37,928 bases of DNA, taken from the NCBI GenBank assembly GCA_937992175.1, contig CALKLF010000127.1:1-37928 (forward strand). Direction: 5' to 3'. This document shows, in pieces, positions 6,674 through 15,710 of this stretch. A program made the translations under genes and the position numbers. Below the pieces are notes generated by a model. It did not search any database, had not been told where the DNA came from, and worked only from the letters and a program-made list of their open reading frames with translations. Position 1 is the stretch's first letter. Each line of letters begins with the position of its first letter. The stretch comes from an uncultured Fimbriimonadales bacterium. GTDB lineage: Bacteria > Armatimonadota > Fimbriimonadia > Fimbriimonadales > GBS-DC.

Positions 6674-9024
6674 CGCACTCGGACGCCGTGGCGGTTGCAG
6701 CGTTGTTTCGGCTCCTTGCCTTTCTCGAAGCGTTTCCGCACGACTTCGGGGCAGTAGTCGGTGGCGACCAGTCCCGTGTCGGCGCAGACGCTGACGGTGG
6801 CGTATTCGGGTGGTGGCGGGGGCGGCGGCGGGGCGGGCGGTTTCGATTCGCGCGGCGCGCCGCTGGCGACGCTGGGCGCGGCGTCGCCTGTGCGCGGCGT
6901 GGTGGGCGCGCTCGAGATGGGCGTGGTCGTCGCACCTGAGACGACGGGCGGCTCTGGCTCAGGACGGCTCGTCGTTTCTTCAGGTGTGCGCGGCGGCTCC
7001 TCCGCGGGCGGGGCAATCGGCGGCGGAGGCTCTTCGTCCTCCTGCTCCACGACGGGCGGCTCAGGCTCAGGCGTCGGCGCAGGCTCCACCACCGCAGGCT
7101 CCGACGGGCGCGCCCACCGCGCCCGCAGCTTCTTCTCAATCGCGTTCACCTGCTCCATCAGGTCCGCCCAGATGCGCGCGCACACCGTCCCCCCGTATAC
7201 GCGCCGCATCGGGCGATACTCCCAGCGTTGCGTCTGCGGGTTATAATACTCGCTGGCGACCCACACCACCGCGAGGTACTCGTCCGTGTAGCCCACGAAC
7301 CATGCGTCGCGATAGTCGCTCGTGGTGCCCGTTTTCCCGCGGGCGTTGGGGATGCGCGCCGCCGCTCTGCCCGTGCCACTCACGACGGCTTTACGCAGGA
7401 TTTCGTCGATCCACTCTGCGCTCTGTTGCGACAGCACATTCGGTGTGATTTGCCCTGTTTGCTCCATCAGCGCGACGCCGTTGCGGTCTTCCACACGCCG
7501 CAGCATGAACGGCTCGATGCGGTTGCCCTTGAGCGCGAACACGCTGTAGGCTTCCGCCAGTTCTATCGGTTTGACGGCGGACGCGCCCAGGGCGAGAGGC
7601 AACACGGGGTCTAACGGCGATTCGATGCCGAAGCGCGTGCGGGCGAACTCGGCGACGCGGTCGATGCCCACGAGTTGCGCCGCGCGCACGGCAGGGATGT
7701 TGATCGACGATGCGAGCGCGCGCGTCACGCTCACACTGCCGCGGAACCTGCCGTCGGCGTTTTGCGGACGCCAGCGCTTGCCTCCGCCCCCTGGCAGGCT
7801 CAGCGGCGTATCGGAGAGCGTAGAGTTCGGCGTGAGCTTGCCCAGTGCGAACGCCGTGGCGTACACAATCGGCTTGAAGGCGGAGCCGGGCTGTCGTCGC
7901 CCTTGCGTGATGTTATTATACTGCGACCGCCTGAAGTTTACCCCGCCCACCAGCGCGCGGATTTCGCCTGTGCGCAGGTCAATCAGCACAATCGCGCCTT
8001 GCGTGACGCCCTGCGACTGGAACGCCTGCACGCCGCGCTGCAACGCCGACTCCGCCGCGCGCTGCATCTCCATGTGCAGGGTAGTGTAGACTTTCAAGTT
8101 GCCTTGCAGCAGCAGTTCGCGTCCATACTGGGCTTCCAGCTCGCGCAGCACATCCATCACGAAGTAGGGCGCGAGGAAGCGCGAGCGCGGGCGGCTGCGG
8201 GCGAGGCGCAACGACTCCGCTTTCGCAGCGTCGCGCTGGGCGGGCGTGATGTAGCCCTCCTGCGCCATCAGGTTCAGCACCAGATTGCGCTGGAAAATCG
8301 CCTCGTCGGGGTTGCTAAACGGGTCGTAGCCCGAGGGACGCTGGGGCAGCGCGGCTAACAGCGCACATTCAGCTAAGGTCAACTGCTCCAGCGGCTTGTT
8401 GAAATAGACCCGCGCCGCCGCCTTGACCCCATACGCCCCGTTGCCGTAATAGACCTGGTTCAGGTACAGCTCCAGGATGCGCTCTTTGGTCAGGCGGCGC
8501 TCCATCTCCTGCGCGAGGATAATCTCCTGCATCTTGCGGGCGACGGTGCGTTGCTGCGTCAGGAACACATTCCGCGCGAGCTGCTGCGTGAGCGTGCTGC
8601 CCCCCTGCTTGATGTCGCCCTCCGTGAGGTTCACCCAGAGCGCGCGGGCTGTGCCGCGCCAGTCTACCCCGCTGTGCTGCCAGAACCGCCGATCCTCTTT
8701 GGCAATCGTGGCGTTAATGAGGTGCTTAGGAATCTCCTCTAAAGTTGCGGGTTCGCGATACTCTTCGGCGATTCGCGCCAGCATCACGCCGTCGGCGGCA
8801 TAGATGAAGCTTGCTTCGCGCGGCTGATAGTTCTCGATGACGCTCACGGAGGGCATCATCTGGGCAACCTGATAATATAGCACGCCTGCGAAGGTCATCC
8901 CGCCCAGCAGGAGTATCAAAAACAGCAGGGTGAGATACGCGAGCAGCCGCTTCCACCAGCGCCGTTTTTTGCGTTTGCGCGACTGCGCCTGCCCACCCGC
9001 CGACATCGCCTTGCGCATAGACAC
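6670..9024 (-). CDS. Class A penicillin-binding protein (PBP1A-type, bifunctional)
   Basis: A 784-residue bifunctional peptidoglycan synthase. A basic N-terminus and a membrane segment at about 28-50 precede a GT51 glycosyltransferase domain with catalytic Glu110 (KEDRRFWQHSGVD), QGGSTLTQQLARN and the KERILELYLNQVYYGNGAYG block. The transpeptidase domain has Ser381-x-x-Lys384 (SAFK), Ser440-Ile-Asn442 and Lys564-Thr-Gly. Residues from about 645 to 740 form a Pro/Glu-rich linker. It ends in a small cysteine module (VCADTGLVATDYC, then a further Cys) seen at the end of PBP1A proteins in several phyla. The GTG at 9024 lies 5 nt after a -10 hexamer; ATG 9018 is an alternative. It heads the unit with PBP2, pairing an elongation transpeptidase with a polymerase. 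Confidence 0.94.
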   Translation of the reverse strand: MSMRKAMSAGGQAQSRKRKKRRWWKRLLAYLTLLFLILLLGGMTFAGVLYYQVAQMMPSVSVIENYQPREASFIYAADGVMLARIAEEYREPATLEEIPKHLINATIAKEDRRFWQHSGVDWRGTARALWVNLTEGDIKQGGSTLTQQLARNVFLTQQRTVARKMQEIILAQEMERRLTKERILELYLNQVYYGNGAYGVKAAARVYFNKPLEQLTLAECALLAALPQRPSGYDPFSNPDEAIFQRNLVLNLMAQEGYITPAQRDAAKAESLRLARSRPRSRFLAPYFVMDVLRELEAQYGRELLLQGNLKVYTTLHMEMQRAAESALQRGVQAFQSQGVTQGAIVLIDLRTGEIRALVGGVNFRRSQYNNITQGRRQPGSAFKPIVYATAFALGKLTPNSTLSDTPLSLPGGGGKRWRPQNADGRFRGSVSVTRALASSINIPAVRAAQLVGIDRVAEFARTRFGIESPLDPVLPLALGASAVKPIELAEAYSVFALKGNRIEPFMLRRVEDRNGVALMEQTGQITPNVLSQQSAEWIDEILRKAVVSGTGRAAARIPNARGKTGTTSDYRDAWFVGYTDEYLAVVWVASEYYNPQTQRWEYRPMRRVYGGTVCARIWADLMEQVNAIEKKLRARWARPSEPAVVEPAPTPEPEPPVVEQEDEEPPPPIAPPAEEPPRTPEETTSRPEPEPPVVSGATTTPISSAPTTPRTGDAAPSVASGAPRESKPPAPPPPPPPPEYATVSVCADTGLVATDYCPEVVRKRFEKGKEPKQRCNRHGVRVR

Positions 9025-9028
9025 GAGA

Positions 9029-9037
9029 AAGTATACC
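9029..9037 (-). promoter_or_regulatory. Predicted -10 element for the PBP1A-PBP2 unit
   Basis: On the minus strand the motif reads GGTATACTT, with the hexamer TATACT ending 5 nt before the GTG at 9024 and 11 nt before the ATG at 9018. The transcript would be leaderless or nearly so. Confidence 0.6.
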
Positions 9038-9079
9038 TGTTACGGAAGCAGGGGATCCCTCCTTTGAGTCGAAAGTAGT

Positions 9080-9085
9080 TATAAT
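9080..9085 (+). promoter_or_regulatory. Predicted -10 element of the DUF1501 gene
   Basis: A perfect TATAAT ends 17 nt before the ATG at 9103. A ribosome binding site, GGAGG at 9092-9096, lies where the transcript would begin, so the leader is very short. Confidence 0.6.
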
Positions 9086-9102
9086 TATTCTGGAGGCGTG
9101 CG

Positions 9103-10554
9103 ATGAAGCCGAAACAACCGAGTCAGGAAAAACTGCAGCAGATGACGCGCCGCTACTTCTTCAAGGTATGCGGTTATGGGATTGGCGCGCTCGCGCTGAA
9201 TGCGCTGATGCAGCAGAATCTGTTCGCGTCCAGCCGAACGAACCCACTCGCGCCGAAACCGCCCCATTTCAAGCCCCGCGCGAAACGAATCATTTTTCTG
9301 TTTATGGCAGGCGCGCCGTCGCAGATCGATTTATTTGACCCTAAACCGACGCTTCAGCAATACAATGGGCAGCCCTGTCCTGAGAGCCTGCTAAAGGGCG
9401 AGCGGTTTGCCTTTATCAAGGGCACGCCTACCCTGCTTGGCTCGCCCTACAAGTTCCAGAAACACGGGCAGGCAGGGATTGAGGTTTCGGAACTGCTGCC
9501 CAATATCGCCAAAATCGTGGACGATATCTGCGTCATCCGTTCGATGCAGACCGACCAGTTCAACCACGCACCCGCGCAGATTTTTATGAACACAGGACAT
9601 CAGTTGCCCGGACGCCCCAGCATGGGCAGCTGGCTCACCTACGGGCTGGGCACAGAGAACCAGGATCTGCCCGGTTTCGTGGTGCTGATTTCGGGCGCGA
9701 ATCGTCCCGACGGCGGGCACGCCTGCTGGAGCAGCGGGTTCCTGCCCACCGTGTATCAGGGCGTGGAGTTCCGCAAACAGGGCGACCCCGTGCTGTATCT
9801 TTCCAACCCCGACGGCGTCGACCCTGAGGCGCGCCGCGCCGTGATTGAAGCCGCGAATGACCTGAACCGCCGTAAGCAGGCGCAAATCGGCGACCCCGAA
9901 ATCGAGACGCGCATCGCCAACTACGAACTCGCCTACCGAATGCAGAGCAGCGTGCCTGAACTGATGGACATCAGCAAGGAGCCAGAGTATATCCATCAGC
10001 TCTACGGCACCACGCCGGGCAAACCGTCGTTTGCGAACAACTGCCTGCTGGCGCGACGGCTCGTAGAGCGCGGCGTGCGGTTCGTGCAGCTTTACCACCG
10101 TGGTTGGGACCATCACGGCTCGGGCGAGGGGGACAGTATCACTAAAGGATTGCCCCAGCTGTGCCGCGAGGTGGATCAGGCGAGCGCAGCGCTGGTGATT
10201 GACCTCAAACAGCGCGGGCTACTGGACGACACGCTGGTCATCTGGGGTGGCGAGTTTGGGCGCACGCCGATGAACGAGGGGCGCGGCGGTTCCACCTATC
10301 TGGGACGCGACCACCATCCCCGCGCATTCACCATCTGGATGGCGGGCGGCGGAATCAAGCCCGGAATCGTCTATGGCGCGACCGACGAACTCGGCTACAC
10401 CATCACCGAGAACCCCGTACATGTGCATGACCTGCACGCCACGATTCTGCACCTGATGGGCATCGACCACACGCGCCTGACCTACTGGTATCAGGGACGC
10501 AACTTCCGCTTGACCGATGTGTTCGGGCGTGTGGTGGAGGGGATTATCGGTTAG
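9103..10554 (+). CDS. DUF1501 family protein, Tat-exported, alkaline-phosphatase-like fold
   Basis: A 483-residue protein of the DUF1501 family, related to sulfatases and alkaline phosphatases. The N-terminus has a twin-arginine export signal (TRRYFFK, then a hydrophobic stretch [10 protein letters not shown]). Family marks are [21 protein letters not shown], the [13 protein letters not shown] segment, [13 protein letters not shown], and the C-terminal [10 protein letters not shown] and [10 protein letters not shown] blocks carrying probable metal-binding Asp and His. In Planctomycetes and relatives such genes usually pair with a DUF1549/DUF1553 cytochrome-type partner. No partner is seen here, and the next gene is unrelated. 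The start is set by GGAGG 6 nt upstream. The substrate is unknown. Confidence 0.9.
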   Translation: MKPKQPSQEKLQQMTRRYFFKVCGYGIGALALNALMQQNLFASSRTNPLAPKPPHFKPRAKRIIFLFMAGAPSQIDLFDPKPTLQQYNGQPCPESLLKGERFAFIKGTPTLLGSPYKFQKHGQAGIEVSELLPNIAKIVDDICVIRSMQTDQFNHAPAQIFMNTGHQLPGRPSMGSWLTYGLGTENQDLPGFVVLISGANRPDGGHACWSSGFLPTVYQGVEFRKQGDPVLYLSNPDGVDPEARRAVIEAANDLNRRKQAQIGDPEIETRIANYELAYRMQSSVPELMDISKEPEYIHQLYGTTPGKPSFANNCLLARRLVERGVRFVQLYHRGWDHHGSGEGDSITKGLPQLCREVDQASAALVIDLKQRGLLDDTLVIWGGEFGRTPMNEGRGGSTYLGRDHHPRAFTIWMAGGGIKPGIVYGATDELGYTITENPVHVHDLHATILHLMGIDHTRLTYWYQGRNFRLTDVFGRVVEGIIG

Positions 10555-10570
10555 CGGGCTCGAGTGTCCT

Positions 10571-10604
10571 GCCGACGCTACGCCTGCGCTCGCTTAGCGT
10601 CGGC
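10571..10604. terminator. Hairpin, family G repeat (copy 1), probable terminator
   Basis: Perfect 10-bp arms GCCGACGCTA and TAGCGTCGGC flank a 14-nt loop, 17 bp after the DUF1501 stop. No T-run follows, so it may stabilise the 3' end rather than terminate. A related hairpin lies at 21572-21608. Confidence 0.6.
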
Positions 10605-10644
10605 GCCCCTGCCGACGAGGTGTGCTACTTGCACCCCCAATCAG

Positions 10645-10650
10645 TATAAT
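10645..10650 (+). promoter_or_regulatory. Predicted -10 element of the 10711 gene
   Basis: TATAAT in the context AGTATAATT ends 60 nt before the ATG at 10711. This would give a leader of about 54 nt, longer than at most genes here. Confidence 0.5.
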
Positions 10651-10710
10651 TGCAGCTGTTCGCGGGAACCGACGCGCGCCTCGCGAAAACAAGCGTAGGA
10701 GGGACACACG

Positions 10711-12648
10711 ATGAGGCACATGATTCTCTGGGGGCTTGCAATCGCGGTGTTGATGGTGGTCGCGCTGGGTGGAATCATGCTGGCGTCTCGCGGCAAAACG
10801 TGGGGTGCGCTGCCCGGACGAGTTGTTCACACTTTCCCTGACGGAAAACAGTTAGTGCTGCTGCAGGTTGGCTTTGAGAATGAACACAAACTTGTTTATC
10901 GCCAAGCAGGTCGCTGGAGCGAGGGTGAGCTAACGCTGCGGGCGAGCGGCATAGCGAACCGCACGCTGGGGGTGTGGCTGGGGGTTTACGACCCGCGCAC
11001 TCAGGCGTGGGCAAAGCCTCAAGTGCGCCAGTCGCTGATTCAGGTGGGCGAAGATGCGTATCTACCAGAGCGGTTCGTCTCGCGCGTCGAGTCGCGCTCT
11101 GGAGACAGAGCATACTTCATTATTCCGCTGGCGCCTGACCCCGACAAGGATTTACCAGTAGCGGAGCCACTGCTGTATGCAATCGAGCCGACGACCGCTT
11201 CAAGTGCGACACTGTGGCTCTGGCTCGACTCGCAGACGCAACCGCTTCGTGTGCCTGTGGATTTACCGGCGTCGGTTCCGCGTCCTGAGTCGATTACTTC
11301 GGCGGCGCGCTTGCCCCAGCGTCAGCGTGCGGGCGCGGTTGAAGTGGAGTTTCACGGGTTGAAGTACGGCAACTACACTGTCGGCGACCGTCTGGGCACG
11401 TTTCTTGCGCCCGACTTGCGCGTGTGGGTGAACGGCAAGCCCGACGACCGTTGGGGCGCATATATCTACGAAATCGGCGCGGGCGCGTATAAAACGCCTC
11501 CCGTATCGCTCACGCCGCCGCCAGCCGCCGTCTCTCCGTGGGCAGTTACTGCCTACGTACAGTGCTATGACCCGACGGCGCTCACACGCGACCAGTTCTC
11601 GGACTATACGGATGTAACGGTACCTGCGCCGCACCCGCAGCAGATAATCCCGATTGGGCGCACTTTGAAAGCGGCAGACGTGCAGCTGCGCGCCCTCGCG
11701 CTGGTCGGCGCAGGCGAACTGCATTACCGCAAGGGCGAGCCGCTGCCGACACAGACGCGCCCCCTCCCAAAAGGCGCAGCCTCCGCATTCTTCCTGAGCC
11801 ACCAAGAAGCGTACGTGGTCTCTGATGAACCCTATCTCCTATGCGAACTGACGCTTCCTGAGCCGCCAGACGGCTCCTACGGCGCAGGATACCACTACGT
11901 GGCTTTCGGGGGCGATGCCGAGGAAGTAGAGATTTTTATCGCGGTGGTGAATGCGCAAGGTAAGCGGGTTCATCTGAGCAGTCGTGTGATGGACGACGTG
12001 CTGAAACAGGTCAAGAGCAATCCCAGCCTCGTGGCGATTCCGCTGGAGACGGAGAACGCTGTGGGGCAGCTGCGCATGCGTTTGGGCGTGCAGCGCAGGC
12101 GCGTTGTCTCGTTCCTGATGCCCCTGATGCAGGAAACGGCGCAAGTGGCGCGCGCCATCCAGAGCGCATTGGCGTGGTATCAGGTGGGCGAGTTCCAGCG
12201 GTTCGAGCAGACCCTCCAGCAGTGCCTGCGCGACCATGCCGACAGTCGCGACCCGTTGACGCTTGCCTCTCTGGGGTTGTTCTGCACGCTCGCGCCGCTG
12301 CCTTCAGACTCGTTCAAGCCACTGCTGGGGCGGCTGAAACAGCTGGCGCAGCAGGAACCAGACTCCTACGCCTATCAGCTGGCGTTCGCGGCGACCGCCG
12401 TCCGTGCAGGACGCCCCAAAGACGCCTTGCCCTCCCTGAAGCGTCTTCATAGCCTGTCTGATTCCGACCCGCTGGTGTACCTGTGGTATGCGCGGGCGCT
12501 GTTGGCAGCGGGTGAGCGCGAGCAGGCAGCGAAAGTGGCGACGCCTCAGTTGTTGGATCGTACACTGCAGGCGAATCAGCATGAAGACGATCTGCTCCGA
12601 CGCGGGGCGGTACAGGCGCTGGTGGATGACCTTCGGCAAGGTATGTGA
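10711..12648 (+). CDS. Membrane-anchored protein of unknown function with C-terminal helical repeats
   Basis: A 645-residue protein that I cannot assign to a named family. An N-terminal hydrophobic segment at about residues 4-25 (ILWGLAIAVLMVVALGGIML) probably anchors it with the bulk outside the membrane. Residues 30-470 look mainly beta-rich with many short Pro-containing turns. Residues 475-640 are helical and resemble tetratricopeptide pairs (for example VYLWYARALLAAGEREQAAKV), suggesting a protein-binding role. The ATG is preceded by GGAGGG. The closest downstream gene, the acyl-CoA mutase subunit, has its own -10 element inside a 45-bp gap, so joint regulation is not clear. It may be a lineage-specific envelope protein. 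Confidence 0.8.
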   Translation: MRHMILWGLAIAVLMVVALGGIMLASRGKTWGALPGRVVHTFPDGKQLVLLQVGFENEHKLVYRQAGRWSEGELTLRASGIANRTLGVWLGVYDPRTQAWAKPQVRQSLIQVGEDAYLPERFVSRVESRSGDRAYFIIPLAPDPDKDLPVAEPLLYAIEPTTASSATLWLWLDSQTQPLRVPVDLPASVPRPESITSAARLPQRQRAGAVEVEFHGLKYGNYTVGDRLGTFLAPDLRVWVNGKPDDRWGAYIYEIGAGAYKTPPVSLTPPPAAVSPWAVTAYVQCYDPTALTRDQFSDYTDVTVPAPHPQQIIPIGRTLKAADVQLRALALVGAGELHYRKGEPLPTQTRPLPKGAASAFFLSHQEAYVVSDEPYLLCELTLPEPPDGSYGAGYHYVAFGGDAEEVEIFIAVVNAQGKRVHLSSRVMDDVLKQVKSNPSLVAIPLETENAVGQLRMRLGVQRRRVVSFLMPLMQETAQVARAIQSALAWYQVGEFQRFEQTLQQCLRDHADSRDPLTLASLGLFCTLAPLPSDSFKPLLGRLKQLAQQEPDSYAYQLAFAATAVRAGRPKDALPSLKRLHSLSDSDPLVYLWYARALLAAGEREQAAKVATPQLLDRTLQANQHEDDLLRRGAVQALVDDLRQGM

Positions 12649-12669
12649 GAACGAAATGCCTCGCTCGGC

Positions 12670-12675
12670 TATAAT
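12670..12675 (+). promoter_or_regulatory. Predicted -10 element of the acyl-CoA mutase gene
   Basis: TATAAT ends 18 nt before the ATG at 12694, with the ribosome binding site GGAGG at 12682-12686 near the expected transcript start. Confidence 0.55.
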
Positions 12676-12693
12676 ATTAACGGAGGCGCAACG

Positions 12694-14307
12694 ATGAGCC
12701 AGAAAACTATCACAGAACGCAAGCAGCGGTTTGAGTCGCTCTCAGGTATCGAAATCAAGCGTTTTTATACGCCGCAGGATATTGCGCATCTGGACTATCA
12801 GCACGATTTGGGCAATCCAGGCGAGTACCCCTTCACGCGCGGGCTGTACGAAACGGGCTACCGCACGAAGTTGTGGACGGTACGCCAGTTCTCGGGCTTC
12901 GCCACACCCGAAGAGACGAACCAGCGCTACAAGTACCTGATTGAGCAGGGGCAGACGGGGCTGTCGGTGGCGTTCGACCTGCCGACGCTGATGGGCGTGG
13001 ATCCCGACGACCCCGAAGCCGAAGGCGAGGTGGGCAAGTGCGGCGTGAGCGTCGCCTCGCTGGAAGATATGGAGATTCTGTTCGACGGCATCGACCTCGC
13101 GAACATCACCACCTCGATGACCATCAACGCCCCAGCGATTATGATTTGGGGCATGTATCTGGCGGTGGCGGAGAAGCGCGGCATCCCGCTGGAGAAACTG
13201 TCGGGCACGATTCAAAACGACATCCTGAAGGAGTTCATCGCGCAGAAGGAGTGGGTCTATCCGCCTGAGCCGCACATGAAACTCATCGTGGACACGATTG
13301 AGTTCGCGACCTACCATGTGCCCAACTGGCACCCTGTGAGTGTGAGCGGCTACCACATCCGTGAGGCGGGCGCGACCGCTGTGCAGGAGCTGGCGTTTAC
13401 ACTCTCCGACGGATTCGAGTATGTGCGCTGGTGCTTAGACCGCGGGCTACATATCGACGACTTCGCGCCCAAGTTTTCGTTCTTCTTTAATGCGCACATC
13501 GACTTTTTCGAGGAGATCGGCAAGTACCGTGCGGCGCGGCGCATTTGGGCGCGTGAGATGCGCGAGACCTTCGGCGCGAAGAATCCGCGCTCGTGGTGGA
13601 TGCGCTTCCATACGCAGACGGCGGGCGTCTCGCTCACGATGCAGCAGCCATATGTGAACCTGATTCGCTCCACAATTGAGGCGTTGGCGGCGGTGTTGGG
13701 CGGCACGCAATCGCTCCATGTGAACTCGTTCGACGAGGCGTGGGCGCTACCGACGGAGGAAGCCGTGCTGCTCTCGCTGCGCACGCAGCAGGTAATAGCC
13801 CACGAATCGGGCGTGACGAACACGGTTGACCCGCTGGGCGGCTCGTACTTCGTAGAGTGGATGACCGACAAGATGGAAGAGGGCGCGCGTGAATACTTCC
13901 GCCGCATCGAGGAGGAGGGCGGCGTGATTCCTGCGATTAAGAGCGGCTTCTTCCAGCAGGAAATCGCCGACGCCGCGTATCGATTCCAGCAGCGCGTGGA
14001 AGAGCGCGACTTCATCTGGGTCGGCATCAACGAATACCAGATGGACGAGGAGCCAATCCCGTTCCGTATCCTGAAAATCGAGCATGAGGCGCACGAGAAG
14101 CAGGTCAAGCGCATCGCCGACCTGCGCCGCCGACGCGACAATCGGGCAGTGGCGCAGGCGTTGAAAGACCTCGTCGCCGCTGCCCGACGCGAAGAGAACC
14201 TGATGGTTCCGATTCTGGACGCGATTAAAGCCTACGCCACGCTCGGCGAAATGGTGAACGCGCTCAAAGAGGTGTACGGAACCTACACGGAAGGAGCGGT
14301 GATTTAG
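12694..14307 (+). CDS. Acyl-CoA mutase large subunit (methylmalonyl-/isobutyryl-CoA mutase type)
   Basis: A 537-residue catalytic subunit of an adenosylcobalamin-dependent mutase that rearranges the carbon skeleton of acyl-CoA. It has the TIM-barrel segments [60 protein letters not shown] and [15 protein letters not shown]. Length covers only the substrate domain; the cobalamin-binding domain (DxHxxG) is absent, so a separate small subunit must be encoded elsewhere. At the position of the methylmalonyl-CoA mutase Arg that binds the substrate carboxylate (VRN in MVRNTY) it has Gln (AQK), as in isobutyryl-CoA mutases. This argues against a strict methylmalonyl-CoA enzyme, though archaeal-type two-subunit enzymes vary. 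The closest family name is acyl-CoA mutase large subunit. The start is supported by GGAGG 7 nt upstream. Confidence 0.9.
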   Translation: MSQKTITERKQRFESLSGIEIKRFYTPQDIAHLDYQHDLGNPGEYPFTRGLYETGYRTKLWTVRQFSGFATPEETNQRYKYLIEQGQTGLSVAFDLPTLMGVDPDDPEAEGEVGKCGVSVASLEDMEILFDGIDLANITTSMTINAPAIMIWGMYLAVAEKRGIPLEKLSGTIQNDILKEFIAQKEWVYPPEPHMKLIVDTIEFATYHVPNWHPVSVSGYHIREAGATAVQELAFTLSDGFEYVRWCLDRGLHIDDFAPKFSFFFNAHIDFFEEIGKYRAARRIWAREMRETFGAKNPRSWWMRFHTQTAGVSLTMQQPYVNLIRSTIEALAAVLGGTQSLHVNSFDEAWALPTEEAVLLSLRTQQVIAHESGVTNTVDPLGGSYFVEWMTDKMEEGAREYFRRIEEEGGVIPAIKSGFFQQEIADAAYRFQQRVEERDFIWVGINEYQMDEEPIPFRILKIEHEAHEKQVKRIADLRRRRDNRAVAQALKDLVAAARREENLMVPILDAIKAYATLGEMVNALKEVYGTYTEGAVI

Positions 14308-14358
14308 CAGGTTCCATCTTTTTTACTCAAACAACTCGCCGACGCGAACCACCACTCT

Positions 14359-14386
14359 GTAGCACGGACAAGAATGTCCGTGCTAC
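14359..14386. terminator. Bidirectional hairpin between convergent genes
   Basis: Perfect 12-bp arms GTAGCACGGACA and TGTCCGTGCTAC flank the loop AGAA. It sits between the convergent mutase and M16 peptidase genes and overlaps the last codon of the latter. This suits a two-way terminator, although no T-run is present. Confidence 0.7.
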
Positions 14387-15666
14387 GAGGGTGCGCCTGC
14401 GTGAATATGCATTACCGTGCGGTTGCGCGGGGTGTGCAGATACTGCTGCACGACGCGCTGCACATCGGCAGGCGTAATTGCAAGCAGGCGTTCGAGCGCG
14501 CGGTTCAGCCTGTCGGGGTCGCCCTCGAACGCTGCGAAGTACGCCAGCCCCAGTGCGCGCCCAAGAGGGCTTTGCATGCCGTAATAGAGGTTGTCGCTCC
14601 AGCGTTGGGCGAGTAGCATCGTGCGCACGCGCTCCAGCTCGCGCTCCGACACGCCCTCCTCCGCAAGCTTTTGAATCTGCTCGTACAGCACGGCTTCCAC
14701 GCGCTCAGGCTCTACATGCGGGTGATGCAGCACGAACAATCGGAACAGGCTGGGCGCAGGGCGCGCCTCCGCGCCGCCCGACACGCTGACAGCAATCTGC
14801 TCCTGCTTCACGAGTCGCTGGTAAAGCCGCGAGGCGCGCCCGTCCACCAGCAAGTCGCCCACGATTTGGAGCGCGTCGTTCTCTAATGTGCCGCGCGGCG
14901 GGATTTTCCATGTGAGCGCAACAGCAGGCACGCTCGCCAGCGGGTCGTGGAACACCTCGCGCCGCTCCCCGCGGTCAGGCTCCGACACACCCACAGGCGG
15001 CGGCGCAGGCTGCGCGGGGATGTCGGCGAAGTATCTCTCTATCCACTCGCACGCCGTCGCCGCGTCGTAGTCGCCCGCCACGACCAGAATCGCGTTATTC
15101 GGCGCGTAGTAGGTACGGAAAAACGCCTGCACATCCTCCAGCGTCGCGTTGTCCAGGTCCTCCATCGAGCCGATGATGGAGTGCTGGTTTGCGAAGTTAT
15201 CGTAGGCGATTTCGCGCAGGCGTTCCATCGCGCGGGCGTAGGGCTGATTGTCCACGCTCAGCCGACGCTCCTCTTTGACGACTGCGCGCTGGTTGTCTAA
15301 GTTCTCCTGCGAAACTTGCAGCGAACGCATCCGATCCGACTCCAGCCACAAGCCCAGCGGCAACTTCGAGGCGGGTAATAGTTCAAAATACGCCGTCATA
15401 TCATACGAGGTGAAGCCGTTCAGCACGCCACCGTTGGATTCGACATACTTGAAATGCATCTCGCGCGGCACATTCTCCGAGCCTTGAAACATCATATGCT
15501 CGAACAGGTGCGCGAAGCCCGTTTTGCCGCGCGGCTCGTTCACCGAGCCGACTTTATACAATACCAGCACGGCGACGGTGGGCGCGACCGTATGCGGCGA
15601 TAGAATCACCTGCAAGCCGTTTGGCAGCGTGTAGGTTTCGTACTCGATGCGCGTGGGTATCGGCAT
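14383..15666 (-). CDS. M16 family zinc metallopeptidase (insulinase/pitrilysin fold)
   Basis: A 427-residue single-unit M16 peptidase. The inverted zinc motif HxxEH is His53-Leu-Phe-Glu56-His57 (GFAHLFEHMMFQGSENVP), and the downstream Glu ligand lies in VVKEERRLS. The C-terminal half has the second, inactive repeat with DGRASRLYQRLVKQEQIAVSVS. There is no signal peptide, so it is probably cytosolic, or exported by an unknown route. Such proteins often work as two adjacent M16 genes; only one is present here. ATG 15666 is preferred to the in-frame start at 15696 because a -10 hexamer TATACT lies between the two and ends exactly 6 nt before 15666. The gene is divergent from hen1. Confidence 0.93.
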   Translation of the reverse strand: MPIPTRIEYETYTLPNGLQVILSPHTVAPTVAVLVLYKVGSVNEPRGKTGFAHLFEHMMFQGSENVPREMHFKYVESNGGVLNGFTSYDMTAYFELLPASKLPLGLWLESDRMRSLQVSQENLDNQRAVVKEERRLSVDNQPYARAMERLREIAYDNFANQHSIIGSMEDLDNATLEDVQAFFRTYYAPNNAILVVAGDYDAATACEWIERYFADIPAQPAPPPVGVSEPDRGERREVFHDPLASVPAVALTWKIPPRGTLENDALQIVGDLLVDGRASRLYQRLVKQEQIAVSVSGGAEARPAPSLFRLFVLHHPHVEPERVEAVLYEQIQKLAEEGVSERELERVRTMLLAQRWSDNLYYGMQSPLGRALGLAYFAAFEGDPDRLNRALERLLAITPADVQRVVQQYLHTPRNRTVMHIHAGAPS

Positions 15667-15671
15667 GGCAG

Positions 15672-15680
15672 GAGTATACC
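15672..15680 (-). promoter_or_regulatory. Predicted leaderless promoter of the M16 peptidase gene
   Basis: Minus-strand GGTATACTC; the hexamer TATACT ends 6 nt before the ATG at 15666, so the predicted first transcribed base is the A of ATG. No Shine-Dalgarno site is present in the intervening CCTGCC. Confidence 0.7.
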
Positions 15681-15696
15681 CCCGCTTTACACTCAA

Positions 15697-15705
15697 GGTA
15701 CAATT
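15697..15705 (+). promoter_or_regulatory. Predicted leaderless promoter of hen1
   Basis: GGTACAATT; the hexamer TACAAT ends 6 nt before the GTG at 15711, so the predicted first base is the G of GTG. It is back-to-back with the M16 peptidase promoter; only 44 bp separate the two start codons. Confidence 0.7.
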
Positions 15706-15710
15706 CCCCC

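Noticed and set aside
12649-12693. Cobalamin riboswitch before the B12-dependent mutase
   Set aside because: The gap is 45 bp and contains a -10 element and ribosome binding site; a B12 riboswitch needs about 200 nt.
13350-14141. 263-residue open frame antisense to the acyl-CoA mutase
   Set aside because: Ser/Arg-rich shadow frame without homology signals; the sense strand encodes an unmistakable mutase.
15621-15710. Upstream extension of hen1 by 30 codons
   Set aside because: It would run through the divergent promoter pair and adds residues absent from the Hen1 family, which begins at MLLTITTTYQP.
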